A stretch of DNA of 64,000 bases, from assembly GCF_005885635.1 (NCBI RefSeq), contig NZ_VATY01000001.1, forward strand, positions 186,001-250,000, given 5' to 3'. The stretch's first letter is position 1. Each line of letters begins with the position of its first letter. A program made the translations under genes and the position numbers. The notes under the pieces were generated by a model that did no database searches, was not told where the DNA came from, and saw only the letters and a list, made by a program, of their open reading frames with translations. Shown in pieces: positions 8,094 through 18,190 of the stretch. The stretch is from Maribacter algarum (ex Zhang et al. 2020). Lineage in GTDB: Bacteria > Bacteroidota > Bacteroidia > Flavobacteriales > Flavobacteriaceae.

Positions 8094-11084
8094 TTAAATG
8101 ATAGTGCTATTTAGTCTGACCCTATTTTCATCGTCGCCATCTTCACAATCGTGCAGGGTAGCCTGTGGGTAAACACTTTTCAGGTTTTTGAATATGTCAA
8201 TTAGTTCTACAAGTCTATTATGCAAATCTCCTGGGTTGGGTTCTGGTTTTGCCAATTCAGATAGCCAAGCGCAATATTTAATTTCAAATGCTACCAATTG
8301 TTCTTCTGAGACCCAGCAAATTTTTACACCTAGATGCGCTGGGGTTTCCAAGCGAATCGTTTTTTCAGCAAACCGTCTAAAAGGAATACCTCCATTAGCT
8401 ACGCCTTGCTCCCCATTTAAAACTACCGTAATGCGAAATGAATAAGGGTCTTCTTCTCCGCACAATCGGCAATCACTATCAATACAAATAGGAAGGAATG
8501 GGTCTCCGTCAGGTGGAATGGCTAGGGATGTATTTCTTGGGCGTAATAATATATGTTCCACCACAAAAATCTTTTCGCTCAGAACAACTTTATCCATAAA
8601 GCTTTCTATACTATTTTTATGAGCATCTGCTTCAACTTCAAGAAGAAATTCCTCAGAAGCATTTGCAATAACATCTCCAGTACTGTTTTCTAGCTCTACC
8701 ACGAACTTACCGCCTTTTGGAACAGTATTTAAATGTGTTTTTAAATGAAGTTGAGCAATAGCATCCTGTACTTTTTCTTTTAATTGATTTCTCAAATCAT
8801 ATTCCTGATCAATATCAGTTAATTCGATTCCGAATAAGAGTTTTTCTTCTTGGTCATTTTTCAATTGCCAGTTACCCTCCCATTTACCCGAACTATTATT
8901 TCTTACTTCATATTGAATAAATGAGTTTGCACCATTTAGACCGAGTATAACTTTTATTCTTTCGCTTAGACCTGTCGTATTTTCGGGATGGCATACTTTA
9001 GTTTCATCTTTGTAATTAAATGCCTTGGCCCTATTGGACGAAATCGACGGAAATTTCTCCAAGAAATTAATCTTATCGAAAACGAGCTCTTCCTCTGCTT
9101 TTTCCTCAACCCCATATGCTTGATACAACATAAGGGCATAATCACTAAAGGACTCTCCGAAACGAGCTAAAAGGTGGTCCAAAAATCCATTCCTCCTTTC
9201 TAGAAATTGACTCCTATCCTCCAAAAGATTGTGAAACGTATCATCGTTAACATCGATGTACAATTCTGATACCCCTTTGAGTTCTTCTTCTTTAAATAAG
9301 TCTGCGAAATAACTTTTGGAAATCGTGGGATTAATGGATAAGATGTCCTTAAAACGTTCTAATTGCCTAAGAAACACTGATAGTAAATGCTCAAATACCA
9401 ATAGGTAGGCCTTCAACTGTTTGGCTTGGGCCTTTCGTTCATTTGAAGATGGTTCTTTCAAACCATGAGGCCCTACTCCATAGGTTTCTGGCAAATCATA
9501 CTGCAATGGATAATGACCATTGTTATCAATATAATTTCCAAAAGGAACTTCTAAATCATTGTTGGTCTGAATAACCTTATTTTGCTGTCGAACCCCTTTC
9601 CACATCTGCAGGGTATCATGTAGTTCATCTTGATGGGGTAGAAAGGGCAAATCATCCTTGAACACCAATACCTTGGAGGCATGTATATATAAACGAGGTT
9701 GATGACCTGGTTGAATATGAAGTTCCCAAAGTTGAGATTCAACTAAATTACCGGCGTCATCATAGCGCGTAATAGCTATATTCTTTACCGCGACAATTCC
9801 TTCTATATCCATTAAAATATTGATGATGTCCGAGGTGTAAATAGTTGTTCTTAAATCAGAATTTTCCAGTTCTTCTTCAAGTATGAAACCATGGTCTAGT
9901 TTTGGTCCTAGAAAAATCTCTTCAGTGTATTTACCATCTGCAAGTAGTTCACTTAGCGTGTAAAACTTTACAACAGGATTCAAATATTCCGTTATCAGAT
10001 AATATGCTTCTCCCAATACAGCCTCTATGTCTGCATCAGCAGCCATTTCTATATCCGCACAAAGCCCGACATCAACTATGGGCACTGTAGTAATATTACA
10101 ATAATCTTCGGCTAGGTTTCTGTGGATATGAAGTGCGTTCGTAGCTTCTAAAACTGCTTCATCTGCTCTTTTCAACTGAAAAAGATATTGACTAAAAGGT
10201 CCTGTAAGTGTAACATCTTTAAAAATTGTTTCAACATCGCTTTCGTCAATTTCATTTCTTCCAGCGCTTGATTTAAACCAGATTTTAACTGGTAATTCCA
10301 ATAAATCGACTTGTTTTGTACCGCTTGGTGTGCTAATTTTATAGGAAACATCTATGCGAAGTGGACTGCGTAAAGCTTTATAAAAAACCGAATCTGCTGT
10401 ATCAATATGAAAATGGTTTATTTCGAGTATAAAAGTTGATATCTCATCCGCTCGCAACAGCTTTAACAATTGGGTATTTAGTTTTGCTTTGTGCCATGGA
10501 CTGAATCTAATTTCGGCAACGGCTCTATGCTTTCCAAGGTCAAAAGAAAACGAATGAAATACTTTTCCGCTATTTAAATCTCCGTATTGCGAATCCACTT
10601 CGAGTTCTAGTAACGTATCCCAAAATCCTTTGATGTGTATTGGATGCTCTGTTTCTTCATAGGTCAAAACGCTATCTCGGCAATCCCCAAAAAACGGTGG
10701 ATGGCAAGGGCAAGGAGTGCATTGCATCCAGGCATTGGCTATACCTGGTCGATCTATAATTACCTTGCGCCAGTCATTATTGGTAAAAGGATTTATAGTT
10801 AATATTTCACGTGCCGTATAAAAACATTGATCATTCCATTTCACATCCTGATCGGTTCTGAAGGCCAATAAATCTTCAATAGAGAAACCTAATTTAAATC
10901 CGACTTCTGTTTGAGCAAAACACAATAATTCCAATAGGGTAATTCCCGGATCGTGAATATTATAATCCGTCCAATAGGTACTGCCTAACTTTTCAATAAG
11001 TTCAATTCCTTTTTTTCGGAGAGCGATATAATCTTCACTCTCCCTAAAATCAGGTCGTTTTAATATCGTAATGTGTTCAGTCAT
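8094..11084 (-). CDS. eCIS baseplate component, Afp12-like
   Basis: The 996-residue protein opens with a segment typical of the second large baseplate protein of eCIS: STYWTDYNIHDPGITLLELL (residues about 35-54) followed by FAQTEVGFKLGFSIEDLLA. In related particles two such large wedge proteins (gp6-type heterodimer) form the baseplate ring around the spike. A Cys-rich segment CTPCPCHPPFFGDC lies near residue 118 and CIDSDCRLCGEED near 865, neither obviously needed for baseplate function, so they may be local metal sites. Its start overlaps the end of the neighbouring 1247-aa baseplate gene by 8 nt, which suggests translational coupling and equal expression. Confidence 0.8.
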   Translation of the reverse strand: MTEHITILKRPDFRESEDYIALRKKGIELIEKLGSTYWTDYNIHDPGITLLELLCFAQTEVGFKLGFSIEDLLAFRTDQDVKWNDQCFYTAREILTINPFTNNDWRKVIIDRPGIANAWMQCTPCPCHPPFFGDCRDSVLTYEETEHPIHIKGFWDTLLELEVDSQYGDLNSGKVFHSFSFDLGKHRAVAEIRFSPWHKAKLNTQLLKLLRADEISTFILEINHFHIDTADSVFYKALRSPLRIDVSYKISTPSGTKQVDLLELPVKIWFKSSAGRNEIDESDVETIFKDVTLTGPFSQYLFQLKRADEAVLEATNALHIHRNLAEDYCNITTVPIVDVGLCADIEMAADADIEAVLGEAYYLITEYLNPVVKFYTLSELLADGKYTEEIFLGPKLDHGFILEEELENSDLRTTIYTSDIINILMDIEGIVAVKNIAITRYDDAGNLVESQLWELHIQPGHQPRLYIHASKVLVFKDDLPFLPHQDELHDTLQMWKGVRQQNKVIQTNNDLEVPFGNYIDNNGHYPLQYDLPETYGVGPHGLKEPSSNERKAQAKQLKAYLLVFEHLLSVFLRQLERFKDILSINPTISKSYFADLFKEEELKGVSELYIDVNDDTFHNLLEDRSQFLERRNGFLDHLLARFGESFSDYALMLYQAYGVEEKAEEELVFDKINFLEKFPSISSNRAKAFNYKDETKVCHPENTTGLSERIKVILGLNGANSFIQYEVRNNSSGKWEGNWQLKNDQEEKLLFGIELTDIDQEYDLRNQLKEKVQDAIAQLHLKTHLNTVPKGGKFVVELENSTGDVIANASEEFLLEVEADAHKNSIESFMDKVVLSEKIFVVEHILLRPRNTSLAIPPDGDPFLPICIDSDCRLCGEEDPYSFRITVVLNGEQGVANGGIPFRRFAEKTIRLETPAHLGVKICWVSEEQLVAFEIKYCAWLSELAKPEPNPGDLHNRLVELIDIFKNLKSVYPQATLHDCEDGDDENRVRLNSTII

Positions 11085-14000
11085 CTTTACAATCTATATC
11101 AGTAATTACCTCAGGTGTATTCAGCAATACCGTTAAATCGTGTTTATTGGCTGGTACTGAAACTAGAATGGATCGAGCAGTGGAAGCAATAACTTCATCT
11201 ACCTTAATATCATCACCTGAAGAAGTTAAATGCCTCAGTTCAAAATCAATGAGAAAATCTACATAAGGTAATTCCTCAATAAAATCGATTAAAACGGATT
11301 GATGAATTCTACCCCCGAAATTGAGCTCTTTATTTGAAGTGAAAGCCCAAGGGCTTAAGAAATTCATAATGTCATTTTGAATGACTTCTTTATAATAATT
11401 TATATCTGTAAATTCTTCTTGCAAGGTAATTGAACATTTTACCTTGACCTCTTCAAAATCAGGCTGTGCCGTATGAATCTTCACATGGCATGAAGTCCTG
11501 GCCTCAAGAAATTTTTTAATTTTGTTTAAGGTGCTTTTCTTGGTATAAGGTCTTAAAGGGTCAGTGTCATTTCTATTGGCCAAATCAGGAATTGTGATTA
11601 CTGATACATGACCGGGGGCCACTTCATTATATATCAAATTTCCTTCACTTATCGAACCTTCAATTTTAGTATGATTTAAACACTTTACCCTATTCATAGG
11701 GAAGGATTCCAAAATTTGACGCTCAACATCCCAAATGTTTATTGGACGCCCTTTATGCCGTAAACGTTCCGATGCTCTTTGGTAAAATTCCTCGTCTTGT
11801 GGTCTACCGCCAAAGCTTGAGAACGGTTGGTTAATTTTTTTAATTCTTGCATCAGGGTCACGGAGTTTCTTAATCTCACCCGCCTGAGATATCATTGTAT
11901 CGTAGGTAATCGTTTCCGGAAGAACTCGTTGCACTTGAATGGCATTGGGATGAACTCCTATAATCTTAGCTACAGCATCTGGTGCTTCTTTTACAGAACA
12001 ACGAATCCATATCAGATTACTCTCAAAAGAGGCATGCACTAGACTTGCATCCTTAGGAATTACAAAATTAATTAGCCCTGACTCTATCAAGCCACTTGTA
12101 TTATCTCCAACTCCATCATCGTCGAATTCTTCCCAAACGTCATTAGCTTTTAAGTATTCCCAAATTAGATGCTCCTCTGGTTTTTCAAGCAGGGGATCCT
12201 CACTGCCTTCTTGTAGTTGAAATAAAATGGACTGGGTGTCACCCGGAAACAAATTCTCTAGACCTATGAAAAGACTTCCTTGAGATTTATAATTTATAGG
12301 GGTTTTATATATTAACTTGTTCACTAATTTTGGTGGAAAATAGCCTTGTAAAGATCTATGTTGCGCATTATCGCCAAAGGGGCCTATATGAAAGAATTTT
12401 CCTGGGCCATCTTCGAAGTTATCATATACCGAAATTGAACAATTTGCTGTGTAACTAATACTAAACGATTCTAGCGTTGGTTGATAAGGATATACAGGTG
12501 CTGAGAGTAAGCCCTCAACTTTTGAATAATTTAAAAGTGCACTATAATAATCGCGATGTCCAAAATCATTTTTTAGGGATACTTTGATAAATCCTTTACT
12601 TGAATTTGCTCCATACTCTTCCCATGCTTCATTTTTAGATAGAAAAATTTCCTCCTCGCTATCCTCAGACAAATCAACGCCTAGAATTACGCGTTCAATT
12701 GCGCTACTACCAGAAGGCGAAGTGAATACGTTTTCATCATCATAAAGTTCCAAAACCTCCCATTTATTCTTACTGAGTTTCGAAATTTTAACGTTGGGAG
12801 TATTTGGTCCTGCCACACTATTGGTAGAATTATAGGTAACTGCGCCATAACCATCAAAATCAATTGCGCCAGAATTTATACCTCCTGAACTATTCAAAGG
12901 ATAGTCTTTCCACTTAAAGTTTAATTGAATATTTGCTCCTTTTTTATAGAAAATTTCATCACTGCCAATAATAAAGGAACTTCCGACTGTGGGTTCGGGC
13001 CCCCAAGGATGAAACGGTTTGGAAGGGTCCAACGGACTTGTATCATTATACAGTTCCAAATTTTTTATTCCGTCTTCGTTGTAGGAGGTAATCTGTCCTA
13101 CCCCAACCGATAAATCGATTCTGGCGACACCTGCATTGCTTAATTTGTCATATATGAAGTCTTCAGAATCCTTATGTGCTAAAACGATTTTTAGTACGGG
13201 TTCAGTGGTATTAAAATTTCCTTGATGCACATCTCTATTATATCCAGTTACGGCTTCTTTGTCGCCTTCAATAGTTAAACTAAAAGTCAATTGAGAAACT
13301 AAACCAATACTACTTTTGTTTAATTCTAAAACAGGTAACTCTATTTTCAGCCAGCCTTTTTCTGTTGTTATGTACGCGTCATAACTGAAAACATCTATAT
13401 CAAAAAGCCCTGATGTTATCAGTTCTAAAGTAATTGTCCTATATCCTTCCTTTAATCTTAAATAATGTGATGCAACAGCAAAGCCTACTTCAGCTTTGGG
13501 CATATTTATTGAACTTATTTCACCATTTTTGTATTCTTTGATATGAAAAGGATGCCAAGCGATTACATCTTCAGCAATTTCTTCACCAAGTCCATCCGCA
13601 CTATTTGCAATAGGTGCAGCAAATAATCTTCTATCATTCCCTGGTTGTAAGGTTGTATTGTCATTTGCGTCTGCACAATACAATGAGGAGAGGTGTTTAA
13701 TTTTTGCTTGATTGAGAACCGTTTCGCGAATACTTTTATATGTAATGGTATTTCCAGTTTTGTCTTTTGGCCCCATAAAGAGCGTATCTTCTTTTATTGC
13801 ATAAGATGGAGTTATTTTATTCAATTCCAATACCAAAAAAGCGTTGTCAGGTTCCTGTGACAAGGGTTTTAATCGTAGTACATCTTTGTAGTAAAAATCA
13901 AGGTGCCGACCTGTAAGTTCATTCAGATGATTTTTAGTGCCATCAAGTAATTGTAACCAACTTAGGTAAAGTGTATAATTAGGGCGGTGTTTGGACCAAT

Positions 14001-14820
14001 TGGTTAAGTATTTAGTAATGTACTTCTGCGAAAGTCTGGTGATATAGTTTGTAGAAGCGGTAATCTCGTCAAGAATGCTAGTAAAAAAATTATGCTGTGT
14101 TACATACTTAATTCGCTTTCTAAAACCTGTCAAACCTCCAAAAATAGAAGAATCTGCCAAAGCTTCATTGTAGTAAAAAATAAAATCTTCCGGTGGAACG
14201 AAGCGGTTTTCATCCAAGCTTGACAATCCAGTCGCGACGAAATTTTCATGACCAATAATTGGTTCATAGAAAATATCCAAATCAACCTTCTCACTTGGAA
14301 TAATCAAGCGCTGTAAAGCCGTTCCTTCTATGGAAGCTTTATAATAGGCAAAAGTTCGGGACTCCAAAGGTTTAATTTTTGCCAGAACATGACGCAGTAA
14401 AATAGTATTGTACTCAGAATCTGACTTTGTAGTTAGAAACAACCGATCAATTACAAGAAAATAGGAAAAAACAATATTAAAAAGTTCAGTATAGGCCTCT
14501 TTAAGACCAGCAGTATTGGTTTCAATATAGATGAGTTTTTCTCTAATGTATTTGGATAAATCATCTGGTTTGTAGCTCGCGACCAAGGCCAATTGTGCAC
14601 TAATATTGTTTTTGAAGAATGGCTTCATAGTGCCCACGGAGGCATTATTTAAATCGGTATACTGAATGTGTTCTGAAAATCTTCCACCCCAAACCATCCA
14701 ATCTTCAGTGGTTTTATCAATAATTTCTACTGATTTAGGACTGAATTTAGGCAATACTCGTTGTGTCTGGCTTGTACCAGTTCTAATCAATGGGGTTTTA
14801 TTTTCTGAACAATCACTCAT
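11077..14820 (-). CDS. eCIS baseplate J-like protein, Afp11-like
   Basis: The 1247-residue protein carries a baseplate J/gp47-type C-terminal region. It includes DEEFYQRASERLRHKGRPIN followed by IWDVERQILESFPMNRVKCL, where the chain conserved in wedge proteins meets the sheath initiator. The N-terminal 300 residues are mostly helical. The middle (about 350-950) is beta-rich with repeated small domains, which accounts for the length beyond a phage J protein and may form the outer baseplate surface. It sits 1 nt after the gp25 gene and overlaps the next baseplate gene by 8 nt. Family assignment is firm as a class; exact one-to-one identity with Afp11 is by size and order. Confidence 0.82.
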   Translation of the reverse strand: MSDCSENKTPLIRTGTSQTQRVLPKFSPKSVEIIDKTTEDWMVWGGRFSEHIQYTDLNNASVGTMKPFFKNNISAQLALVASYKPDDLSKYIREKLIYIETNTAGLKEAYTELFNIVFSYFLVIDRLFLTTKSDSEYNTILLRHVLAKIKPLESRTFAYYKASIEGTALQRLIIPSEKVDLDIFYEPIIGHENFVATGLSSLDENRFVPPEDFIFYYNEALADSSIFGGLTGFRKRIKYVTQHNFFTSILDEITASTNYITRLSQKYITKYLTNWSKHRPNYTLYLSWLQLLDGTKNHLNELTGRHLDFYYKDVLRLKPLSQEPDNAFLVLELNKITPSYAIKEDTLFMGPKDKTGNTITYKSIRETVLNQAKIKHLSSLYCADANDNTTLQPGNDRRLFAAPIANSADGLGEEIAEDVIAWHPFHIKEYKNGEISSINMPKAEVGFAVASHYLRLKEGYRTITLELITSGLFDIDVFSYDAYITTEKGWLKIELPVLELNKSSIGLVSQLTFSLTIEGDKEAVTGYNRDVHQGNFNTTEPVLKIVLAHKDSEDFIYDKLSNAGVARIDLSVGVGQITSYNEDGIKNLELYNDTSPLDPSKPFHPWGPEPTVGSSFIIGSDEIFYKKGANIQLNFKWKDYPLNSSGGINSGAIDFDGYGAVTYNSTNSVAGPNTPNVKISKLSKNKWEVLELYDDENVFTSPSGSSAIERVILGVDLSEDSEEEIFLSKNEAWEEYGANSSKGFIKVSLKNDFGHRDYYSALLNYSKVEGLLSAPVYPYQPTLESFSISYTANCSISVYDNFEDGPGKFFHIGPFGDNAQHRSLQGYFPPKLVNKLIYKTPINYKSQGSLFIGLENLFPGDTQSILFQLQEGSEDPLLEKPEEHLIWEYLKANDVWEEFDDDGVGDNTSGLIESGLINFVIPKDASLVHASFESNLIWIRCSVKEAPDAVAKIIGVHPNAIQVQRVLPETITYDTMISQAGEIKKLRDPDARIKKINQPFSSFGGRPQDEEFYQRASERLRHKGRPINIWDVERQILESFPMNRVKCLNHTKIEGSISEGNLIYNEVAPGHVSVITIPDLANRNDTDPLRPYTKKSTLNKIKKFLEARTSCHVKIHTAQPDFEEVKVKCSITLQEEFTDINYYKEVIQNDIMNFLSPWAFTSNKELNFGGRIHQSVLIDFIEELPYVDFLIDFELRHLTSSGDDIKVDEVIASTARSILVSVPANKHDLTVLLNTPEVITDIDCKDD

Positions 14821-14821
14821 T

Positions 14822-15265
14822 TTAAATGGCCAATGGGTGGTTTGTGGTTAAAGTGTTTATCTCAGTTGCCTCTTCACTATAAAAAGGAAATACAAAATTG
14901 AACCTGCTATTTGTGGCACTAACGATGTACTCGATTGAAATCAATAGTAAACCTTCGTTTTGTCGAGAGTCATCTAAAATGATCTTTTTAGTTTCTATGC
15001 GAGGTTCAAAGTATAGTATGGCGGTTTTTATTCGTTCTTTAATCATCGTTTTGGCACCCGTATCTAAAGATTCAAATAACAGAGGTTCCATATGACAGCC
15101 ATATTTGGGCTGCATGACGCGTTCACCTGGTCTTGTAGTCAATAAAATTTCCAAGCTTTTCTGAATATCATCGTATAGCTCAGTAGTTTCAACCTGACCC
15201 GTTTCTTGATTGAAAGCAGGTGGAAAACTCCAACCTACACCTATAAAATCTTTTGCCTTAGCCAT
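14822..15265 (-). CDS. gp25-like baseplate wedge protein (Afp9-like)
   Basis: The 147-residue protein has the GPW/gp25 core signature: a helix ELYDDIQKSLEILLTTRPGE (residues 29-48) followed by RVMQPKYGCHMEPLLFE. The EILLTxRPGERVMxPxYG motif is shared with T4 gp25, TssE and Afp9. gp25 proteins sit at the sheath-baseplate contact and nucleate sheath assembly. The length is usual for the family. The gene lies between the PAAR tip gene (10-nt gap) and the large baseplate gene (1-nt gap), so it is clearly part of the same transcript. Confidence 0.92.
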   Translation of the reverse strand: MAKAKDFIGVGWSFPPAFNQETGQVETTELYDDIQKSLEILLTTRPGERVMQPKYGCHMEPLLFESLDTGAKTMIKERIKTAILYFEPRIETKKIILDDSRQNEGLLLISIEYIVSATNSRFNFVFPFYSEEATEINTLTTNHPLAI

Positions 15266-15275
15266 TCGTAAATAT

Positions 15276-15563
15276 TTATCCTATGAGTACATTAAACGCG
15301 CCAACAGCAATGGTTCCCCCATGAGCTGTTGAATCTCCTAAGCGAGCGGCGTATTTTCCTTCAATCTTTACTGTTGAAGACCCCATTAAAATGGAATCTG
15401 GAGGCCCGGAACAGGTACACATGTCTCCCACTCTTGCCGCAGGAAATCCTCCTATTTTTACCGTAGTAGCCCCCATAGAAATGGGCCCTCCTACATGCGG
15501 TACGGTACTCGTTACCATTGGACATATGTGAAAATCATTAACTCTAGCTGCCGGTGCTCCCAT
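15276..15563 (-). CDS. PAAR-domain spike tip protein (Afp10-like)
   Basis: The 95-residue protein is a stand-alone PAAR domain. It starts MGAPAARVNDFHICP and has repeated beta hairpins (GGPISMGATTVKIGGFPAAR, then a second MGSSTVKIEGKYAARLGD). Candidate zinc ligands are His12, Cys14, Cys48/Cys50 and the His near residue 81. Such proteins cap the VgrG trimer and form the sharp tip. No toxin domain is fused, so any effector must be separate. The gene follows the spike gene by 6 nt; the PAAR-before-gp25 order is reversed relative to Afp/PVC. Confidence 0.92.
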   Translation of the reverse strand: MGAPAARVNDFHICPMVTSTVPHVGGPISMGATTVKIGGFPAARVGDMCTCSGPPDSILMGSSTVKIEGKYAARLGDSTAHGGTIAVGAFNVLIG

Positions 15564-15569
15564 AGTTTT

Positions 15570-17315
15570 TTAATTCAATTCTAGTGTAGTTCCTTTTACT
15601 TTAGTTAACCCTCCTGAGGAAAACTCGGCCCCAGTACCTCCTTCAACCTTGGTTTTTGAACTTCCCTTTATCTCCACATTTTTGGAGGCATCAATTTTAA
15701 GATTATTTGAAGCTTTTATTTTAATCTCTTTCGAGCTTTCAATTTGAATTCCGCTGTCGTTCATTATAAATTTGTTACCATTGCTATCCTCGAGGGTAAT
15801 GCTAGCGTCATCATCATTCATTAGTAAGGAATGTCCTCCAGGGGTTTCCAACAAAATGGATTTCTTTTCATCATCAAATACTAATTTTAATTTTTCTTTG
15901 GATTGGTACCCCTTTTCAGGGTTGTCATTGGCTGCGGAAAAGGGCGAATTGTTTTTGCTACTATGTACTTTCCCCAAAATCACACCAAAACGTGGGTCTG
16001 CATTCAGGAAACCGGCAATCACTTCATCATCTTGTTCTGGCCGAAATACCCATCCCCTTTCTTTTCCAGCATCGAGCGTGCAGAGTCGCATCCAAGCACC
16101 TTCATCGCTATCATGCACCATCGGAAGGCGTACTTGAATTCTCTCTTCTCCTTCGGGGTCTTCCAAACTGGTTACCACCCCTATTTGTAATCCTTGAACA
16201 GCAGGTACTAATGCTGATGCCATAGGTTGTTCAATTTTGAATTTTTCAGCGAAACGCTCGAGTGGTTCCCCGAATTGGATATATGTTTCCCAATTTCCCT
16301 TCTCTATCTGATGCCTTACTCCTGAGACCATCACTTTACCTTCAAAACGCTCTCCGACATCCTCAAGTGCTATCAGCTGTCCTGGTAAAGGAATGTGTGT
16401 ACCATCTATCTTTAATGTACCTCGTATTTTTGCCAGACGTTGTTTCTTTAAAATACTGTTGGCCCAAATTTGGAGTTCTGCTTCTGACAGGGAGGTATGT
16501 CGCAATTCTAATTCTGTATTGGCGGTTACTCCTGCCAAATCGGACGCAGCTATGTTTCCAGCGGCAGGAACTCCTGGATCTTGTGCCTCGCTTTTAAAAG
16601 TTTCTTGGTCGGCAGGATTCCAACTGATCGACTTTAATTTTTCGTACTGACATCTTGCATCGATTTCTGCATCAAGCTCCTTGATTGTAGCACCATAGGC
16701 AAGGGTAAGCACGGGTTCTTGTGAAAAATCTGGGGCTTTGAAGTTTATTTTTGTCCCTTCTTGAGTAACAATCCAAAAACCATTTTCCTCTGCTCTACAA
16801 GCTATGAAATCCCAATCGGTACAATTAAATTGCACCAGTTCTTTATGGGTTATTTCTGATGTATCGCTCTCTAAACTTAAGCCATGATCCCTACATAATT
16901 GATCCACAATTTCATCATCCTTCATTTCATGGAAATAGTTGTTCTTTAATTTAGTAGTCATTTTAATGGCTTCATGCCGGCATTCAATAATAAGAACCGA
17001 AACACTTTTTCTCACTTTGATACTGTGCTTAACGGTAATACCTTTAAAAATCGATTCTTCATCATTTTGATATCCTGCGAGAACCTCTATAGGTTTTCCT
17101 GGTATGAGCTCTTCAGTATCACTTGTCTTAAAACCTTGTTCTGCAGCCGAACCGTCTTGGAATAAGATTGTAGCTTTAGTTACGGAATTGATTTCTTTTT
17201 GAACAACGATGCTCAATACCTTAAATTGGTCTGAGATTTTATTCCCGTCCAGAAGTATAGTGAAGGTCGAAACCGACTTAGGTAAAGTGCTTGGTATGGT
17301 ATTTACCTCACTCAT
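15570..17315 (-). CDS. VgrG-type central spike protein (Afp8-like)
   Basis: The 581-residue protein resembles fused gp27-gp5 spikes. The N-terminal half matches the gp27-like hub (FKVLSIVVQKEINSVTKATI, then HGLSLESDTSEI and the FNCTDWDFIACRAEENGFWI block near residue 170). The middle is an OB-fold (QIGVVTSLEDPEGEERIQVR, about 375-395, then DSDEGAWMRLCT). The C-terminus is a short beta-helix of alternating KIKASNNLKIDASKNVEIKG repeats. There is no lysozyme domain. It overlaps the LysM gene by 4 nt (ATGA), which suggests translational coupling. Confidence 0.92.
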   Translation of the reverse strand: MSEVNTIPSTLPKSVSTFTILLDGNKISDQFKVLSIVVQKEINSVTKATILFQDGSAAEQGFKTSDTEELIPGKPIEVLAGYQNDEESIFKGITVKHSIKVRKSVSVLIIECRHEAIKMTTKLKNNYFHEMKDDEIVDQLCRDHGLSLESDTSEITHKELVQFNCTDWDFIACRAEENGFWIVTQEGTKINFKAPDFSQEPVLTLAYGATIKELDAEIDARCQYEKLKSISWNPADQETFKSEAQDPGVPAAGNIAASDLAGVTANTELELRHTSLSEAELQIWANSILKKQRLAKIRGTLKIDGTHIPLPGQLIALEDVGERFEGKVMVSGVRHQIEKGNWETYIQFGEPLERFAEKFKIEQPMASALVPAVQGLQIGVVTSLEDPEGEERIQVRLPMVHDSDEGAWMRLCTLDAGKERGWVFRPEQDDEVIAGFLNADPRFGVILGKVHSSKNNSPFSAANDNPEKGYQSKEKLKLVFDDEKKSILLETPGGHSLLMNDDDASITLEDSNGNKFIMNDSGIQIESSKEIKIKASNNLKIDASKNVEIKGSSKTKVEGGTGAEFSSGGLTKVKGTTLELN

Positions 17316-18004
17316 GCTACTGGGGTATTTTTCTTGATGGGAGGAAATAAAATTTCATCTCCTGGAGAAATATTCCTAAATGATGAAAGTTTGTTAACTT
17401 TTGCTACTTGTAAATAATAGTTGGAACTTCCATAGATTTTGTAGCAGAGCATTGGAAGTGTATCCCCAGATTTGATCAAACGATAGTGGGTCATATCGGG
17501 AGATTCATTTCGCTCTTCCGCTGTTCTCAAGTTATCTTCCACGCTACCGCTAAAAGTAACTTTGCAAAGAGCACGAATAGGCTTACCATCAGGATTGAAT
17601 AATTTAATTGTGATATTTAGTCCAGTGCACCGACCTTTGAACAAAAGGCTTCCCCATAATACCTGAAAGTGCTTAGGTTCATGAATTTCACCTTCATATT
17701 TTAACAAAAGATCCCTCAATTCGGTAATGTCGTCCTCGATAGATTCTCTGGGGTTTTCATCAATTATTCCAGAACTGTCTAAGAGAAGTTCAAAAGCAAA
17801 TTCCTCAGGTTTTTTTACAGAAAATCTTTGCTGCGAACTACTGGTACCCTGCCCCTGCCCGTCCTGATATTCAACTTTATAATCTAAACTGTAAGTCTCG
17901 GGATTAAGCATAGCGGTAAATGTTTCTTGCTCTGAAGGAGCATCTGAATAGTCCGCATTTTTAAATGCAATAATCTTAAGCTTTTCGATTTTTCCGAGAG
18001 CCAT
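17312..18004 (-). CDS. LysM-containing baseplate protein (Afp7-like)
   Basis: The 230-residue protein has a C-terminal LysM domain from about residue 177 (MTHYRLIKSGDTLPMLCYKI to the GDEILFPP end) and an N-terminal gp53-like part. In eCIS this protein locks the tube to the baseplate around the spike, and the LysM fold is structural rather than a sign of peptidoglycan degradation. Its ATG overlaps the stop codon of the small DUF5908 gene by one base (TAATG), and its end overlaps the spike gene start by 4 nt, so this stretch is tightly coupled. Confidence 0.88.
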   Translation of the reverse strand: MALGKIEKLKIIAFKNADYSDAPSEQETFTAMLNPETYSLDYKVEYQDGQGQGTSSSQQRFSVKKPEEFAFELLLDSSGIIDENPRESIEDDITELRDLLLKYEGEIHEPKHFQVLWGSLLFKGRCTGLNITIKLFNPDGKPIRALCKVTFSGSVEDNLRTAEERNESPDMTHYRLIKSGDTLPMLCYKIYGSSNYYLQVAKVNKLSSFRNISPGDEILFPPIKKNTPVA

Positions 18005-18189
18005 TATCTTTCGTTTTTGTTATTCATTATCTGAATTATCTGCTCAACCACGTCCTTAGCTACTTTTTCGGAATCTATTTTTTTACTTGCATCCTGCTCT
18101 GATACGGGAGTGCTACTTCCTTCCCCACCTTCCGAGCGAGCTTGATTTACAGAAATACTCACCTTCAAATTTTTGATATGCAATGCCAT
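18004..18189 (-). CDS. Small DUF5908-type eCIS protein (Afp6-like)
   Basis: The 61-residue protein MALHIKNLKVSISVN... has a short beta N-terminus, a low-complexity linker of Ser, Glu and Gly, and a C-terminal helix. This is the pattern of the DUF5908 peptides that occupy the Afp6 position between tube protein and LysM protein. Its function in assembly is not settled. Gap of 1 nt to the upstream tube gene and 1-nt overlap with the downstream LysM gene make it a real gene despite its size. Confidence 0.8.
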   Translation of the reverse strand: MALHIKNLKVSISVNQARSEGGEGSSTPVSEQDASKKIDSEKVAKDVVEQIIQIMNNKNER

Positions 18190-18190
18190 A